A DNA stretch of 64,000 bases from Bradyrhizobium sp. CCBAU 53421 (lineage in GTDB: Bacteria > Pseudomonadota > Alphaproteobacteria > Rhizobiales > Xanthobacteraceae): positions 1,426,001 to 1,490,000 of the forward strand of contig NZ_CP030047.1 of assembly GCF_015291625.1 (NCBI RefSeq), read 5' to 3'. The notes under the pieces are model-generated. The model saw only the letters and a list, made by a program, of their open reading frames with translations, was not told the origin of the DNA and searched no databases. Made by a program: the position numbers and the translations under genes. Positions 52,058 through 59,961 of the stretch are shown piece by piece (the stretch's first letter is position 1; every line of letters starts with the position of its first letter).

Positions 52058-52070
52058 TTATATGATATAA
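52058..52070. promoter_or_regulatory. TTATAT-G-ATATAA palindrome upstream of the amidohydrolase
   Basis: Perfect 6-1-6 palindrome in an A/T-rich patch, 42 bp before the amidohydrolase start. In a GC-rich genome this stands out and looks like the operator of a GntR- or TetR-type regulator overlapping the promoter; the regulator is not next door. Confidence 0.45.
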
Positions 52071-52469
52071 CGATTTTCGCAAGCGGTCTGAATTGCTGGG
52101 AGACGGCGGGCCGCCCGGGCTCGGTCCGTCCGCGACGTCGGTTGAGCACGATTCGCCGGCACTGAAGCCATCGTCAGGGGGCGATGGCGGGACGGAGCCT
52201 CATTGCGGATATCGTGCCGGTGGGCGTTTCCGAAGTGATCTCAATGGCGTGGCGGGGCGACCGAACCAGGTTCCAGGCCCCGATACGGCCGAAAATCGGC
52301 CCGTCTCGGTTGACATTTAACGGTCCGATGGCTTAGAACCCGGCCGTCCCGCGCGGCTGGCCGCTTGTCGGGATAATCCCATTTCGCCAACGATTGGCTT
52401 TTTGCCGAATATTGGCATTGATCAGGTACGGCCTCCAACACGGGCCTTTCGAAGTAACAGGATTGTCCC
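52071..52469. other. Intergenic region upstream of rpmJ
   Basis: About 400 bp without a gene. It has a small hairpin GGCCGA-AAA-TCGGCC at 52287-52301, immediately before the probable rpmJ promoter (TTGACA at 52310). The rest is featureless. Confidence 0.5.
52310..52338 (+). promoter_or_regulatory. Probable sigma-70 promoter of rpmJ
   Basis: TTGACA (52310-52315), 17-bp spacer, TTAGAA (52333-52338). The -35 is a full consensus match; the -10 is weak. It gives a leader of about 125 bases before the rpmJ ATG. Confidence 0.4.
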
Positions 52470-52595
52470 ATGAAGGTCCGTAACTCGCTCAAGTCGCTGC
52501 GCGGCCGCCATCGCAACAACCGTCTGGTCCGTCGCAAGGGCCGCGTCTACGTGATCAACAAGGTCCAGCGCCGCTTCAAGGCGCGCCAGGGTTGA
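52470..52595 (+). CDS. rpmJ: 50S ribosomal protein L36
   Basis: A 41-residue basic protein, [17 protein letters not shown] followed by [19 protein letters not shown] and KARQG. This is the alphaproteobacterial form of L36 lacking the zinc-binding Cys/His set of the C+ paralogue. It is the last-assembled small protein of the large subunit, near the peptidyl-transferase base. The gene is alone, not in an spc operon, as usual in this group, and ends with a hairpin at 52604-52621. Confidence 0.96.
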   Translation: MKVRNSLKSLRGRHRNNRLVRRKGRVYVINKVQRRFKARQG

Positions 52596-52603
52596 TCCGG
52601 CGC

Positions 52604-52621
52604 GGATCGGCGGTCCGATCC
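52604..52621 (+). terminator. Hairpin after rpmJ
   Basis: GGATCGG (52604-52610) with CCGATCC (52615-52621), loop CGGT, 9 bp after the stop codon. There is no T run, so it may be an mRNA end stabiliser instead of an efficient intrinsic terminator. Confidence 0.4.
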
Positions 52622-52691
52622 GATCCATCCTTCACAGGTCTTTGACGCCGTGCTGCTTTGCAGCGCGGCGTTGTGCGTCTAGACTTCGACC

Positions 52692-53348
52692 ATGGGATTC
52701 AACTTCCTTGGACCTGGCAACCGCGGGCCGGCGATCCTGATCGCAGCTCTTCTGGCCATGCCTGTCGCGGCCGCCGCGCAGGACGATCCGCGGGTGGTGC
52801 CGCCGCCGAAGGCGCAGAAGAAACTGCCGGAAGCCCCCACCAAGCTGCCGAAGGTTCCGGCCGATCGCACCCGCGGGCTGGATTTCCTGTTCGGCGCGCT
52901 GAAGGCTGCGCCCGATGAGGACAGCGCCCGCCATGTCGAGGCGCGGATTTGGGCGCTGTGGCTGCAAACCCCGAGTGATACAGCGGCGCTGTTGATGGTG
53001 CGCGCCAAGGCTGCGCTCGACGCCCAGAATATCGAGGTGGCGCTGAAACTGCTGGACGCGGTGATCAAGCTCCGGCCCGACTACGTCGAGGCCTGGAATC
53101 GGCGCGCGACGATCTACTATCTCAAGAACGATTACGTCCGTTCGCTGGGAGATCTGCAGCAGGTGTTGACCCGTGAGCCCCGCCATTTCGGCGCGCTGGC
53201 GGGTGTCGGCATGATCATGCAGGACATGGGCGACGACAAGCGCGCGCTCGACGCCTTCCGCAAGGCGCTGGCTGTCGATCCCTACCTCGAGAAGGTGCCG
53301 CAGATCGTCAAGCAGCTGACCGAGAAGGTCGAAGGCCGCGACATCTGA
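52692..53348 (+). CDS. Exported TPR-repeat protein
   Basis: A 218-residue protein with an N-terminal signal-like segment (GPAILIAALLAMPVAAAAQ) and a proline-rich spacer, then about three TPR units between residues 65 and 205 (LLMVRAKAALDAQNIEVALK, PDYVEAWNRRATIYYLKNDY, PRHFGALAGVGMIMQDMGDD). Probably a periplasmic scaffold for protein interaction. Start at 52692; 96 bp after rpmJ. No specific partner is suggested by the neighbours. Confidence 0.85.
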   Translation: MGFNFLGPGNRGPAILIAALLAMPVAAAAQDDPRVVPPPKAQKKLPEAPTKLPKVPADRTRGLDFLFGALKAAPDEDSARHVEARIWALWLQTPSDTAALLMVRAKAALDAQNIEVALKLLDAVIKLRPDYVEAWNRRATIYYLKNDYVRSLGDLQQVLTREPRHFGALAGVGMIMQDMGDDKRALDAFRKALAVDPYLEKVPQIVKQLTEKVEGRDI

Positions 53349-53444
53349 TTGCGTGCGATTGACGCGATCGCGATCCGATGGACGCGAGGGGGCACGTGGC
53401 TCGCGAGCTTGGTGCTTGCTCGCGATACGGTCCGGCGCAGGAGA

Positions 53445-53621
53445 CTAGTGCAGGAACTTGCCGCGGGACGCGCTGTCCTGGGCGACGGCAGCGTAGAATT
53501 GCTGAAGCTCCGCCTCAAGGTGCTCATTCACGAGCAACAGTGCCTTCAAGGCGCCGCGCAGGTCGCCATTGCAACTCGCCACGATCTGGTCGATGGCCGC
53601 ATCGCTAGGGTCGGAAATCAT
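53445..53621 (-). CDS. Small conserved-looking protein, 58 residues
   Basis: MISDPSDAAIDQIVASCNGD, then LRGALKALLLVNEHLEAELQQF, then YAAVAQDSASRGKFLH: a short helical protein with a GDLRGALKALL segment. The start at 53621 is supported by an excellent ribosome-binding site (ATCGGAGGAGTACC). I recall short proteins with the same GDxRxALKALLxxNExLE pattern in Bradyrhizobium, function unknown. Codon use is good, so I take it as real. Confidence 0.7.
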   Translation of the reverse strand: MISDPSDAAIDQIVASCNGDLRGALKALLLVNEHLEAELQQFYAAVAQDSASRGKFLH

Positions 53622-53672
53622 GGTACTCCTCCGATTACTTCCCGTTGAACTCGTCGTGCGGACGCGGGTTCC

Positions 53673-53827
53673 TGTGGATACAGTGTACAAGTCAAAAGGC
53701 ATCCCGGGCACGTCCCGGTTTGGATGAAGCCTCGCGTCTGATGGCGAAATTGCCACCGGCAATCTATGGAATTACTAATGACGGTGGGATGAACCCGCTA
53801 TCCACAGGCTGGGCGTGCTGTGGACAA
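53673..53827. other. Gap with three DnaA-box-like nonamers
   Basis: In the 326-bp gap 53622-53947: TGTGGATAC (53673), CTATCCACA (53798) and TGTGGACAA (53819), each one mismatch from the DnaA consensus TTATCCACA or its complement. The last two also form the inverted repeat TCCACAG/CTGTGGA. I see no A/T-rich unwinding region or replication genes, so this is not claimed as an origin. Confidence 0.3.
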
Positions 53828-53947
53828 CTCCGCGCCCCTGCGCGAGCCGGGAAATCGACAATTGGCTTTCCGAACAAGAGCATGCCCAAGCAGGGGCCAA
53901 ATCCGGTGCCGGGCGAAACCTGATTTCGGCGACCTCGTAGTTTTCGG

Positions 53948-54988
53948 GTGGCCAAGATCCTTCAGCTACCCAAGCTCCTTCGGACCTCCTCCATGTTGAC
54001 CGCGATCATCGTGTTGGCGGCCGCCGGGCTGGCGCTGGCCTTGGTGTCGGCTTTGGCGACGCAGATCGGCGCGGTGCTGATCCAGCGTGCCTTTCCGCCT
54101 CGGGGCCGCATGATCGATGTGGCCGGTGCGCGGCTGCATGTGGTCGAGCTCGGCCCGCGCGATGCCGCAGGGCCGCCGGTCGTGATGCTGCATGGCGCAA
54201 GCTCCAACCTGTGCGCGATGCAGCCGCTCGGCGATCGCATTGCCAAAACGCGTCGGGTGATCCTGATCGACCGGCCGGGCCATGGCTGGAGCACGCGCGA
54301 GCGCGCTGAGGATTCGACGCCCGCGATCCAGGGCCGCATGATCGTGGAGGCGCTGGGCAAGATCGGCGTCAGCAGGGCGATCGTGGTTGCGCATTCCTGG
54401 GCCGGCGCGCTCGGCCTGCGTATCGCGCTCGATTTTCCCGATCGCGTCGCTGGCCTCGTGCTGCTGGCCCCTGTCGCCTATCCGTGGAAGGGCGGCGCCG
54501 GCCGCTATAACGACGTGATCTCGACGCCGCTGATCGGCCCGTTGCTTGCGCACACCATCACGCTGCCGCTCGGTTACCTCGTCGCCAATTCGGGCGCGCG
54601 CGGCGTGTTCGCGCCGCAGCCGATGCCGGACGATTTTATCAGCGACAGCGCGACATCGCTCCTGTTGCGCCCGCGTGAGTTCATCGCCAATGCGCACGAC
54701 CTCGTCACGCTGAAGGCCGCCGTGGTCGAGCAGGCGCCGCGCTATGCCGAGATCAGGGCGCCGGTCATCGTCATCTCGGGCGACGTCGACAAGACGGTCA
54801 CGACCGGCATCCATTCGCGGCCGCTTGCCGCCACGGCGCCGAACGCGAAGCTCATCCTGCTGCCCGGCGTCGGCCACATGGTGCAATACGCCGCGCCCGA
54901 TCTTGTGGCGTCCGAGATCGAGGCGATGGCCGGCAAGCTGGTTCAACCGGCAGCAACAGCGGACAAGACCGTCCCCGCGAATCTGTGA
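53948..54988 (+). CDS. Membrane-anchored alpha/beta hydrolase
   Basis: A 346-residue protein with one N-terminal hydrophobic segment (about residues 16-42) followed by an alpha/beta-hydrolase domain: VVMLHGASSNL (oxyanion), nucleophile AHSWAG, ISGDVDKTV with the acid and GVGHMVQY with the His. It resembles inner-membrane anchored epoxide-hydrolase or C-C hydrolase-like proteins facing the periplasm. GTG at 53948 or ATG at 53993 could be the start; neither has a strong ribosome-binding site. Confidence 0.82.
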   Translation: MAKILQLPKLLRTSSMLTAIIVLAAAGLALALVSALATQIGAVLIQRAFPPRGRMIDVAGARLHVVELGPRDAAGPPVVMLHGASSNLCAMQPLGDRIAKTRRVILIDRPGHGWSTRERAEDSTPAIQGRMIVEALGKIGVSRAIVVAHSWAGALGLRIALDFPDRVAGLVLLAPVAYPWKGGAGRYNDVISTPLIGPLLAHTITLPLGYLVANSGARGVFAPQPMPDDFISDSATSLLLRPREFIANAHDLVTLKAAVVEQAPRYAEIRAPVIVISGDVDKTVTTGIHSRPLAATAPNAKLILLPGVGHMVQYAAPDLVASEIEAMAGKLVQPAATADKTVPANL

Positions 54989-55071
54989 TCCGGTGAGGCT
55001 TGCGCGGTTGCATCCTGCCGAACATCATGCTGCCGCGCGGTTCTACAGATCTCACCCAAAGGACGAGCCCC

Positions 55072-56808
55072 ATGCGGATCGACAACATCGCCGACCTCAT
55101 CGCCGAAACCCTTGCCCAGGCCGGCGTGAAGCGCATCTACGGTGTCGTCGGCGACAGTCTCAACGGCTTGACCGAGGCGTTGCGCAAGCGCGGCACCATC
55201 GATTGGCTGCATGTGCGCCACGAGGAGGTGGCGGCCTTCGCCGCTGCCGCCGAATCCCAGATCACCGGTGACCTCGCGGTGTGCGCGGGCTCCTGCGGCC
55301 CGGGCAATCTGCATCTCATCAACGGCCTGTTCGACGCGCATCGCAGCCGCACGCCGGTGCTGGCAATCGCGGCGCAGATCCCCTCCGCCGAAATCGGCGG
55401 TGGCTATTTCCAGGAGACCCATCCGCAGGACCTGTTCCGCGAATGCAGCCATTATTGCGAGCTGGTGTCAGATCCGGCGCAATTGCCTTACATGCTGGAG
55501 AACGCGATCCGCGCCGCGGTCGGTAAGCGCGGCGTCGCAGTCTTGGTGCTGCCGGGCGACGTCGCGATGCGGACGGCGCCGAAGCGCGACATCGCGCCGA
55601 ATGCCGGCCTGCTGCCGCCGGTGCCGGTGGTGCGTCCGGCCGACGCCGAACTGAACGCGCTGGCCGCGCTGCTCAATGGCGCGCGGCGCGTCACGCTGTT
55701 CTGCGGCCGCGGCTGCGCCGGCGCGCATGACGGCCTGCTCAAGCTTGCCGAGGCGCTGAAAAGCCCGATCGTGCACGCGCTTGGCGGCAAGGAGTATGTC
55801 GAATACGACAATCCCTACGACGTCGGCATGACCGGCTTCATCGGCTTCTCCTCCGGCTATGCCGCGATGCACGGCTGCGACGTGCTGCTGATGCTCGGCA
55901 CCGACTTTCCCTACAAGCAGTTCTTCCCGACCGGCATCAACATCGCGCAGGTCGATATCCGCCCCGAAAATCTCGGCCGCCGCTGCAAGCTCGATCTCGG
56001 CATCGTCGGCGACGTCGGCGAGACCATCGCCGCGCTGCTGCCAAAGCTCAACCCGAAGAGCGAGCGCAAATTCCTCGACGCCAGCCTCGCGCATTACAAG
56101 GACGCCCGCGCCGGGCTCGACGATCTCGCTCGCGGCAAGCCGGGTCAAAAGCCGATCCATCCGCAATATCTGGCGCGCCTGCTCAGCGAGCAGGCGAGCG
56201 AGGATGCGGTGTTCACCGCCGACGTCGGCACGCCGACGATCTGGGCCGCGCGCTATCTGAAAATGAATGGCCGCCGCCGGCTGGTCGGCTCCTGGGTGCA
56301 CGGCTCGATGGCCAATGCGATGGCGCATGCGATCGGCGCGCAGGCGGCGCAGCCGGGACGACAGGTGGTGTCGATGTCCGGCGACGGCGGCTTTGCCATG
56401 CTGATGGGCGATCTGATCACGCTGACCCAGGCCAAGCTGCCGGTGAAGGTCGTGATCTTCAACAACAGCGTGCTCGGCTTCGTCGCGCTGGAGATGAAGG
56501 CCGCCGGCTTCATCGAGACCGGGGTCGATCTGAAGAATCCGGATTTCGCGGCGATGGCCCGCGCCATGGGCCTTCACGGCGTCAGGGTGGAGGATCCCGG
56601 CGAGCTCGAGGGCGCGATCCGCGACGTTTTCGCGCATGATGGCCCGGCCGTGCTCGACGTCGTAACCGCGACACAGGAATTATCGATGCCGCCGACCATT
56701 ACGCTGGAGCAGGTGAAGGGCTTCAGCCTGTGGGTGCTGCGCGCCGTGATGAGCGGGCGCGGCGACGAGGTGGTCGATCTCGCCAAGACCAATCTGTTGC
56801 CGCGCTGA
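55072..56808 (+). CDS. poxB: Pyruvate oxidase / pyruvate:ubiquinone oxidoreductase (TPP enzyme)
   Basis: A 578-residue TPP-dependent enzyme. The N-terminal Pyr domain has [14 protein letters not shown] and the catalytic Glu in [11 protein letters not shown]; a central FAD/ADP domain follows, then the PP domain with [14 protein letters not shown] and [11 protein letters not shown] (GDG...NN motif). It matches PoxB, which oxidatively decarboxylates pyruvate to acetate with quinone at the inner membrane; an acetolactate-synthase-like enzyme is less likely. ATG at 55072 follows AAAGGACGAGCCCC. Convergent with the cytochrome gene, with hairpins between. Confidence 0.9.
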   Translation: MRIDNIADLIAETLAQAGVKRIYGVVGDSLNGLTEALRKRGTIDWLHVRHEEVAAFAAAAESQITGDLAVCAGSCGPGNLHLINGLFDAHRSRTPVLAIAAQIPSAEIGGGYFQETHPQDLFRECSHYCELVSDPAQLPYMLENAIRAAVGKRGVAVLVLPGDVAMRTAPKRDIAPNAGLLPPVPVVRPADAELNALAALLNGARRVTLFCGRGCAGAHDGLLKLAEALKSPIVHALGGKEYVEYDNPYDVGMTGFIGFSSGYAAMHGCDVLLMLGTDFPYKQFFPTGINIAQVDIRPENLGRRCKLDLGIVGDVGETIAALLPKLNPKSERKFLDASLAHYKDARAGLDDLARGKPGQKPIHPQYLARLLSEQASEDAVFTADVGTPTIWAARYLKMNGRRRLVGSWVHGSMANAMAHAIGAQAAQPGRQVVSMSGDGGFAMLMGDLITLTQAKLPVKVVIFNNSVLGFVALEMKAAGFIETGVDLKNPDFAAMARAMGLHGVRVEDPGELEGAIRDVFAHDGPAVLDVVTATQELSMPPTITLEQVKGFSLWVLRAVMSGRGDEVVDLAKTNLLPR

Positions 56809-56833
56809 CCGCGGCGGCGCAAATCAGAAAGCC

Positions 56834-56895
56834 GGAAGGGGATGGCGATTCAGGAAACGCCATCCCCTTCCAGTGTCCGCCCTGGCAGGGCGGAC
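56834..56895. terminator. Two perfect hairpins between poxB and the cytochrome gene
   Basis: GGAAGGGGATGGCG (56834-56847) pairs with CGCCATCCCCTTCC (56858-56871), loop of 10; then GTCCGCCCT-GGC-AGGGCGGAC at 56875-56895. In the minus direction the first is followed by GGCTTTCTGATTT, a fair U-rich tail, so it should terminate the cytochrome transcript; in the plus direction the pair would block poxB read-through. Confidence 0.7.
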
Positions 56896-56913
56896 GGCGT
56901 CCGATACCGCCGA

Positions 56914-57306
56914 TTACTTCTGCTTGCCGTCCTTGTCGAACGACGACACGTAGGCCCACAGATTGTTGGCCTCGGTCTCGTTCTTGATGCCGGCGAAGGC
57001 CATCTTGGTGCCGGGGATCTTGGCCTTCGGATCCTTGATGTATTCGAGGAACTGATCCTTGTTCCAGGTGATGCCGGAGTTCTTGTTGGCATCGGAATAA
57101 TTGTAGTCCGGCGCGGTGCCGGAGTGGCGGCCGTCGAGGCCGTTGAGCTCGGGTCCGACCTTGTTCTTGGCACCTTCGCCGATCGCATGGCAGGCGAGGC
57201 ATTTGTTGAACGAGGTCTTGCCGGCGGCTGCATCCTGCGCCAGCGCGGAGGATGCGGAGGCCAGCGATGTGACGACCGCCAGCGCGCTCAAGGTCTTTAG
57301 GTTCAT
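56914..57306 (-). CDS. cycA: Soluble class I c-type cytochrome (cytochrome c2/c550)
   Basis: A 130-residue periplasmic cytochrome. Signal peptide at 1-23 (ending SALA), haem motif CLACH, and the Met ligand in PGTKMAFAGIKNETE, with KNKVGPELNGLDGR between, typical of class I cytochromes c2/c550. It shuttles electrons to a terminal oxidase or reductase. The start at 57306 is upstream-supported by CGAAGAGAACCCC. The gene is divergent from glcD by 249 bp. The symbol is by analogy with Bradyrhizobium cycA. Confidence 0.88.
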   Translation of the reverse strand: MNLKTLSALAVVTSLASASSALAQDAAAGKTSFNKCLACHAIGEGAKNKVGPELNGLDGRHSGTAPDYNYSDANKNSGITWNKDQFLEYIKDPKAKIPGTKMAFAGIKNETEANNLWAYVSSFDKDGKQK

Positions 57307-57555
57307 GGGGTTCTCTTCGTTTCGTCCCGGGGGGCAGTGATCGTTTGTGGCATGTCCGGCTTGGACAGGACAAGCCACGAAACTTTGACAGGTTTCATGG
57401 CCGCCCGCTTGTCCGAGAGAGAACTCGTCCTTGCCGGGCGGGACAATGGGACCTTCGGCCGGGCGACCGAAACAAGGCGACTGAAACAGGTGCAGACCTG
57501 ATTGATTTGTCGTAACAAATTGGCAAAGCGCAAGCAGCGCTCCGAGGGAACAGCG

Positions 57556-59049
57556 ATGTCCATCATGATGCCGGCGGCCGACCAGGCCGTCCTCGCCCGC
57601 CGCGCCGAAATCGTCGCCGCCTTGCGCGCAATCGTCCCGGGCGAGGGCGTGATCGACAGTGCGGCCGAGATGCTGGCCTATGAATCCGACGGCCTGACCG
57701 CCTATCGGCAGCCGCCGATGGTCGTGGTGCTGCCCGATACCAGCGAGCAGGTCGCGAAGGTGCTCAAATATTGCCAACAGCAGGGCATCAAGGTGGTGCC
57801 GCGCGGCTCCGGCACCTCGCTGTCCGGCGGCGCGCTGCCGCTTGCGGATGCCGTGCTGCTCGGGCTCGGCAAGTTCAAGCGGATTCGCGAGATCGACTTC
57901 GACAACCGCGTGGTGGTCACCGAGCCCGGCGTCACCAACCTTGCGATCAGCCAGGCGGTCGCCCATGCCGGCTTCTATTACGCGCCCGATCCGTCGTCGC
58001 AGATCGCCTGCTCGATCGGCGGCAATGTCGCGGAGAATTCCGGCGGCGTGCACTGCCTGAAATACGGCATGACCACCAACAACGTGCTGGGCTGCGAGAT
58101 CGTGCTGATGAGCGGCGAGATCCTGCGCATCGGCGGCAAGTCGGCCGAGAATGCCGGCTACGATCTGATGGGGATCATCACCGGCTCGGAGGGGTTGCTC
58201 GGCGTGATCACCGAGATCACGGTGCGCATCTTGCAGAAGCCGGAGACGGCGCGCGCGCTGATGGTCGGTTTCGCTGAGGTCGAGGCAGCCGGCGAATGCG
58301 TGGCCGCGATCATCGGCGCCGGCATCATTCCGGGCGGCATGGAGATGATGGACAGGCCGGCGATCCACGCCGCGGAAGCCTTCGTCCATGCCGGCTATCC
58401 GCTCGATGTCGAGGCGCTGCTGATCATCGAGCTCGACGGTCCGCAGGTCGAGGTCGACGAATTGATCAAGCGGGTCGAGGCGATCGCACAAGGCTGCGGC
58501 TCGACCTCGTGCCAGATCTCGACCTCGGAGGCCGAGCGCAACCTGTTCTGGGCCGGCCGCAAGGCGGCATTCCCGGCGGTCGGGCGCATCTCGCCGGACT
58601 ATCTCTGCATGGACGGCACCATCCCGCGCGGCGCGTTGCCGAAGGCGCTGGCGCGGATCCGCGAGCTCTCGGAGAAATACGGCCTCGGCGTCGCCAACGT
58701 GTTCCACGCCGGCGACGGCAATCTTCACCCCTTGATCCTCTACGATGCCAACAAGCCGGGCGAGATCGAGAAGGCGGAAGCGTTCGGCGCCGACATCCTG
58801 CGCTGCTGCGTCGAGCTCGGCGGCGTGCTGACCGGTGAGCATGGCGTCGGCATCGAGAAGCGCGACCTGATGCCGGAGATGTTCACCGAGATCGACCTCA
58901 ACCAGCAGCAGCGGCTGAAATGCGCGTTCGATGCGGCGGGCCTGCTCAACCCCGGCAAGGTGTTTCCCACCCTGCACCGTTGCGCCGAGCTCGGCCGCGT
59001 CCATGTCCACGCCGGCAAGCTGGCTTTCCCGGATATCCCGCGGTTCTAG
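57556..59049 (+). CDS. glcD: Glycolate oxidase FAD-linked subunit
   Basis: A 497-residue FAD-linked oxidase of the vanillyl-alcohol oxidase family. PRGSGTSLSGGALP and CSIGGNVAENSGGVHCLKYG bind FAD, VFHAGDGNLHPLILYD and GEHGVGIEKR are in the catalytic C-terminal domain; this combination identifies GlcD. With GlcE and GlcF it oxidises glycolate to glyoxylate. ATG at 57556 is supported by GAGGGAACAGCG. Here it is separated from glcE by about 2.9 kb, and its stop codon is formed by the CTAG end of a hairpin element. Confidence 0.93.
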   Translation: MSIMMPAADQAVLARRAEIVAALRAIVPGEGVIDSAAEMLAYESDGLTAYRQPPMVVVLPDTSEQVAKVLKYCQQQGIKVVPRGSGTSLSGGALPLADAVLLGLGKFKRIREIDFDNRVVVTEPGVTNLAISQAVAHAGFYYAPDPSSQIACSIGGNVAENSGGVHCLKYGMTTNNVLGCEIVLMSGEILRIGGKSAENAGYDLMGIITGSEGLLGVITEITVRILQKPETARALMVGFAEVEAAGECVAAIIGAGIIPGGMEMMDRPAIHAAEAFVHAGYPLDVEALLIIELDGPQVEVDELIKRVEAIAQGCGSTSCQISTSEAERNLFWAGRKAAFPAVGRISPDYLCMDGTIPRGALPKALARIRELSEKYGLGVANVFHAGDGNLHPLILYDANKPGEIEKAEAFGADILRCCVELGGVLTGEHGVGIEKRDLMPEMFTEIDLNQQQRLKCAFDAAGLLNPGKVFPTLHRCAELGRVHVHAGKLAFPDIPRF

Positions 59050-59120
59050 TGTCCCAAATCCGAAGTTCGCATCATTTGCCGCGCCTTCGGAGCGAACTTC
59101 GGATTCGATAAGGACACTAG
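59046..59120. repeat. CTAG-ended hairpin element, copy 1
   Basis: CTAGTGTCC at 59046 is complementary to GGACACTAG ending at 59120, and internal AATCCGAAGTTCG pairs with CGAACTTCGGATT. The TAG in the left CTAG is the stop codon of glcD. Forms a 25-bp stem. Confidence 0.75.
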
Positions 59121-59133
59121 CAAACTTATGATT

Positions 59134-59210
59134 CTAGTGTGCTTTATGAATGCGAAGTTCGTGAAAGCGGCTGCCGCGAAATCGCACGAACTTCGCATTC
59201 AGCACACTAG
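59134..59210. repeat. CTAG-ended hairpin element, copy 2
   Basis: CTAGTGTGCT at 59134 with AGCACACTAG ending at 59210, and GAATGCGAAGTTCGTG with CACGAACTTCGCATTC inside. The right CTAG supplies the stop codon (59207-59209) of the minus-strand gene. Same plan as copy 1 but different stem sequence. Confidence 0.75.
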
Positions 59211-59620
59211 TACCGTCTCACCAGGCCGCCTGCCGCGCTGGCATCGCCATATGCGGCGCAGGCCCGTTCGGGGTCCGCTATCAAGTCCGCCCGGACTCGC
59301 TTGAAGGTCTTGCCGGCAGCTTCGGACACCTCGGGGCGGAATTTGCGCGGATCGTAGTCATCGCCATCGTTGGCCTTGATGGCCGCGTCAAAGGCGCTGA
59401 TCATGGCCATGGCGGCGTCGGGGCTGCCGAGAAGCCGCGCGCCGAGCTGAACGCCGCCGGCACCGTCGGCCTCATAGCCGGTGCATCGTTGCTCGAGCAC
59501 CGCGGCCGCGGTGACGAGCTGCTCCAGGAACGTCGCCTCGGCGTCGGTGAGCATTGCGGCGCGCGCCTGGCCCGCCAGGATCATCGCGAGCAGCGCGATC
59601 GCTGTCGGTTTGATGTTCAT
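59207..59620 (-). CDS. Hypothetical exported protein
   Basis: A 137-residue protein with a signal peptide (MNIKPTAIALLAMILAGQA, cleavage near ARA) and a mostly helical mature domain with two Cys (QRCTGYEADG and ERACAAYGD) that may form a disulfide. I do not recognise a family. It is convergent with glcD; the stop codon comes from the CTAG hairpin. Upstream of it, 59621-59961 is a gap without visible features. Confidence 0.65.
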   Translation of the reverse strand: MNIKPTAIALLAMILAGQARAAMLTDAEATFLEQLVTAAAVLEQRCTGYEADGAGGVQLGARLLGSPDAAMAMISAFDAAIKANDGDDYDPRKFRPEVSEAAGKTFKRVRADLIADPERACAAYGDASAAGGLVRRY

Positions 59621-59961
59621 TGTGGCGGTTCTCCTGCGGCTGTTGAGCCGCGATCAAAATCACCGATCGTCGAATAAGGGTCGTGCCGACTCTTTAGGGC
59701 ATCTGGCGCCACGTCAGCTATTGGCCCCAAGGTCAACAGGCATCGTTGTCGGCCGCAAGGGGCGATCGGGAATTTGTCGGCGCACACGCCGGCGCCTCGT
59801 CGATCGATACATTTCGACCGATCGCGCTAGCCGGCCGATAACCTTAACCGGTGCTTGACGCGACGGCCGTGGCAGGCCGCCGGCGCTGCCGTTGCGCGTC
59901 GCTGCAATTGCGGCGGCCAACGTTTACACGGCCTTCAACTGTTCCTCGGTATTTTCCCAAG
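59621..59961. other. 341-bp divergent intergenic region, nothing recognised
   Basis: Between the exported protein and the acyltransferase. No repeat or coding frame is convincing. The acyltransferase frame is open back to 59851 but begins without a ribosome-binding site there. Confidence 0.5.

Noticed and set aside
53673..53827. Replication origin
   Set aside because: DnaA-box-like sites are present, but no A/T-rich unwinding element, and none of the genes that usually flank alphaproteobacterial origins (such as hemE, or parA/parB and repABC) is in the window.
53645..53923. 92-codon open frame on the plus strand
   Set aside because: No ribosome-binding site, odd composition and no similarity that I recognise; it covers the DnaA-box-like sites, so I treat the gap as non-coding.
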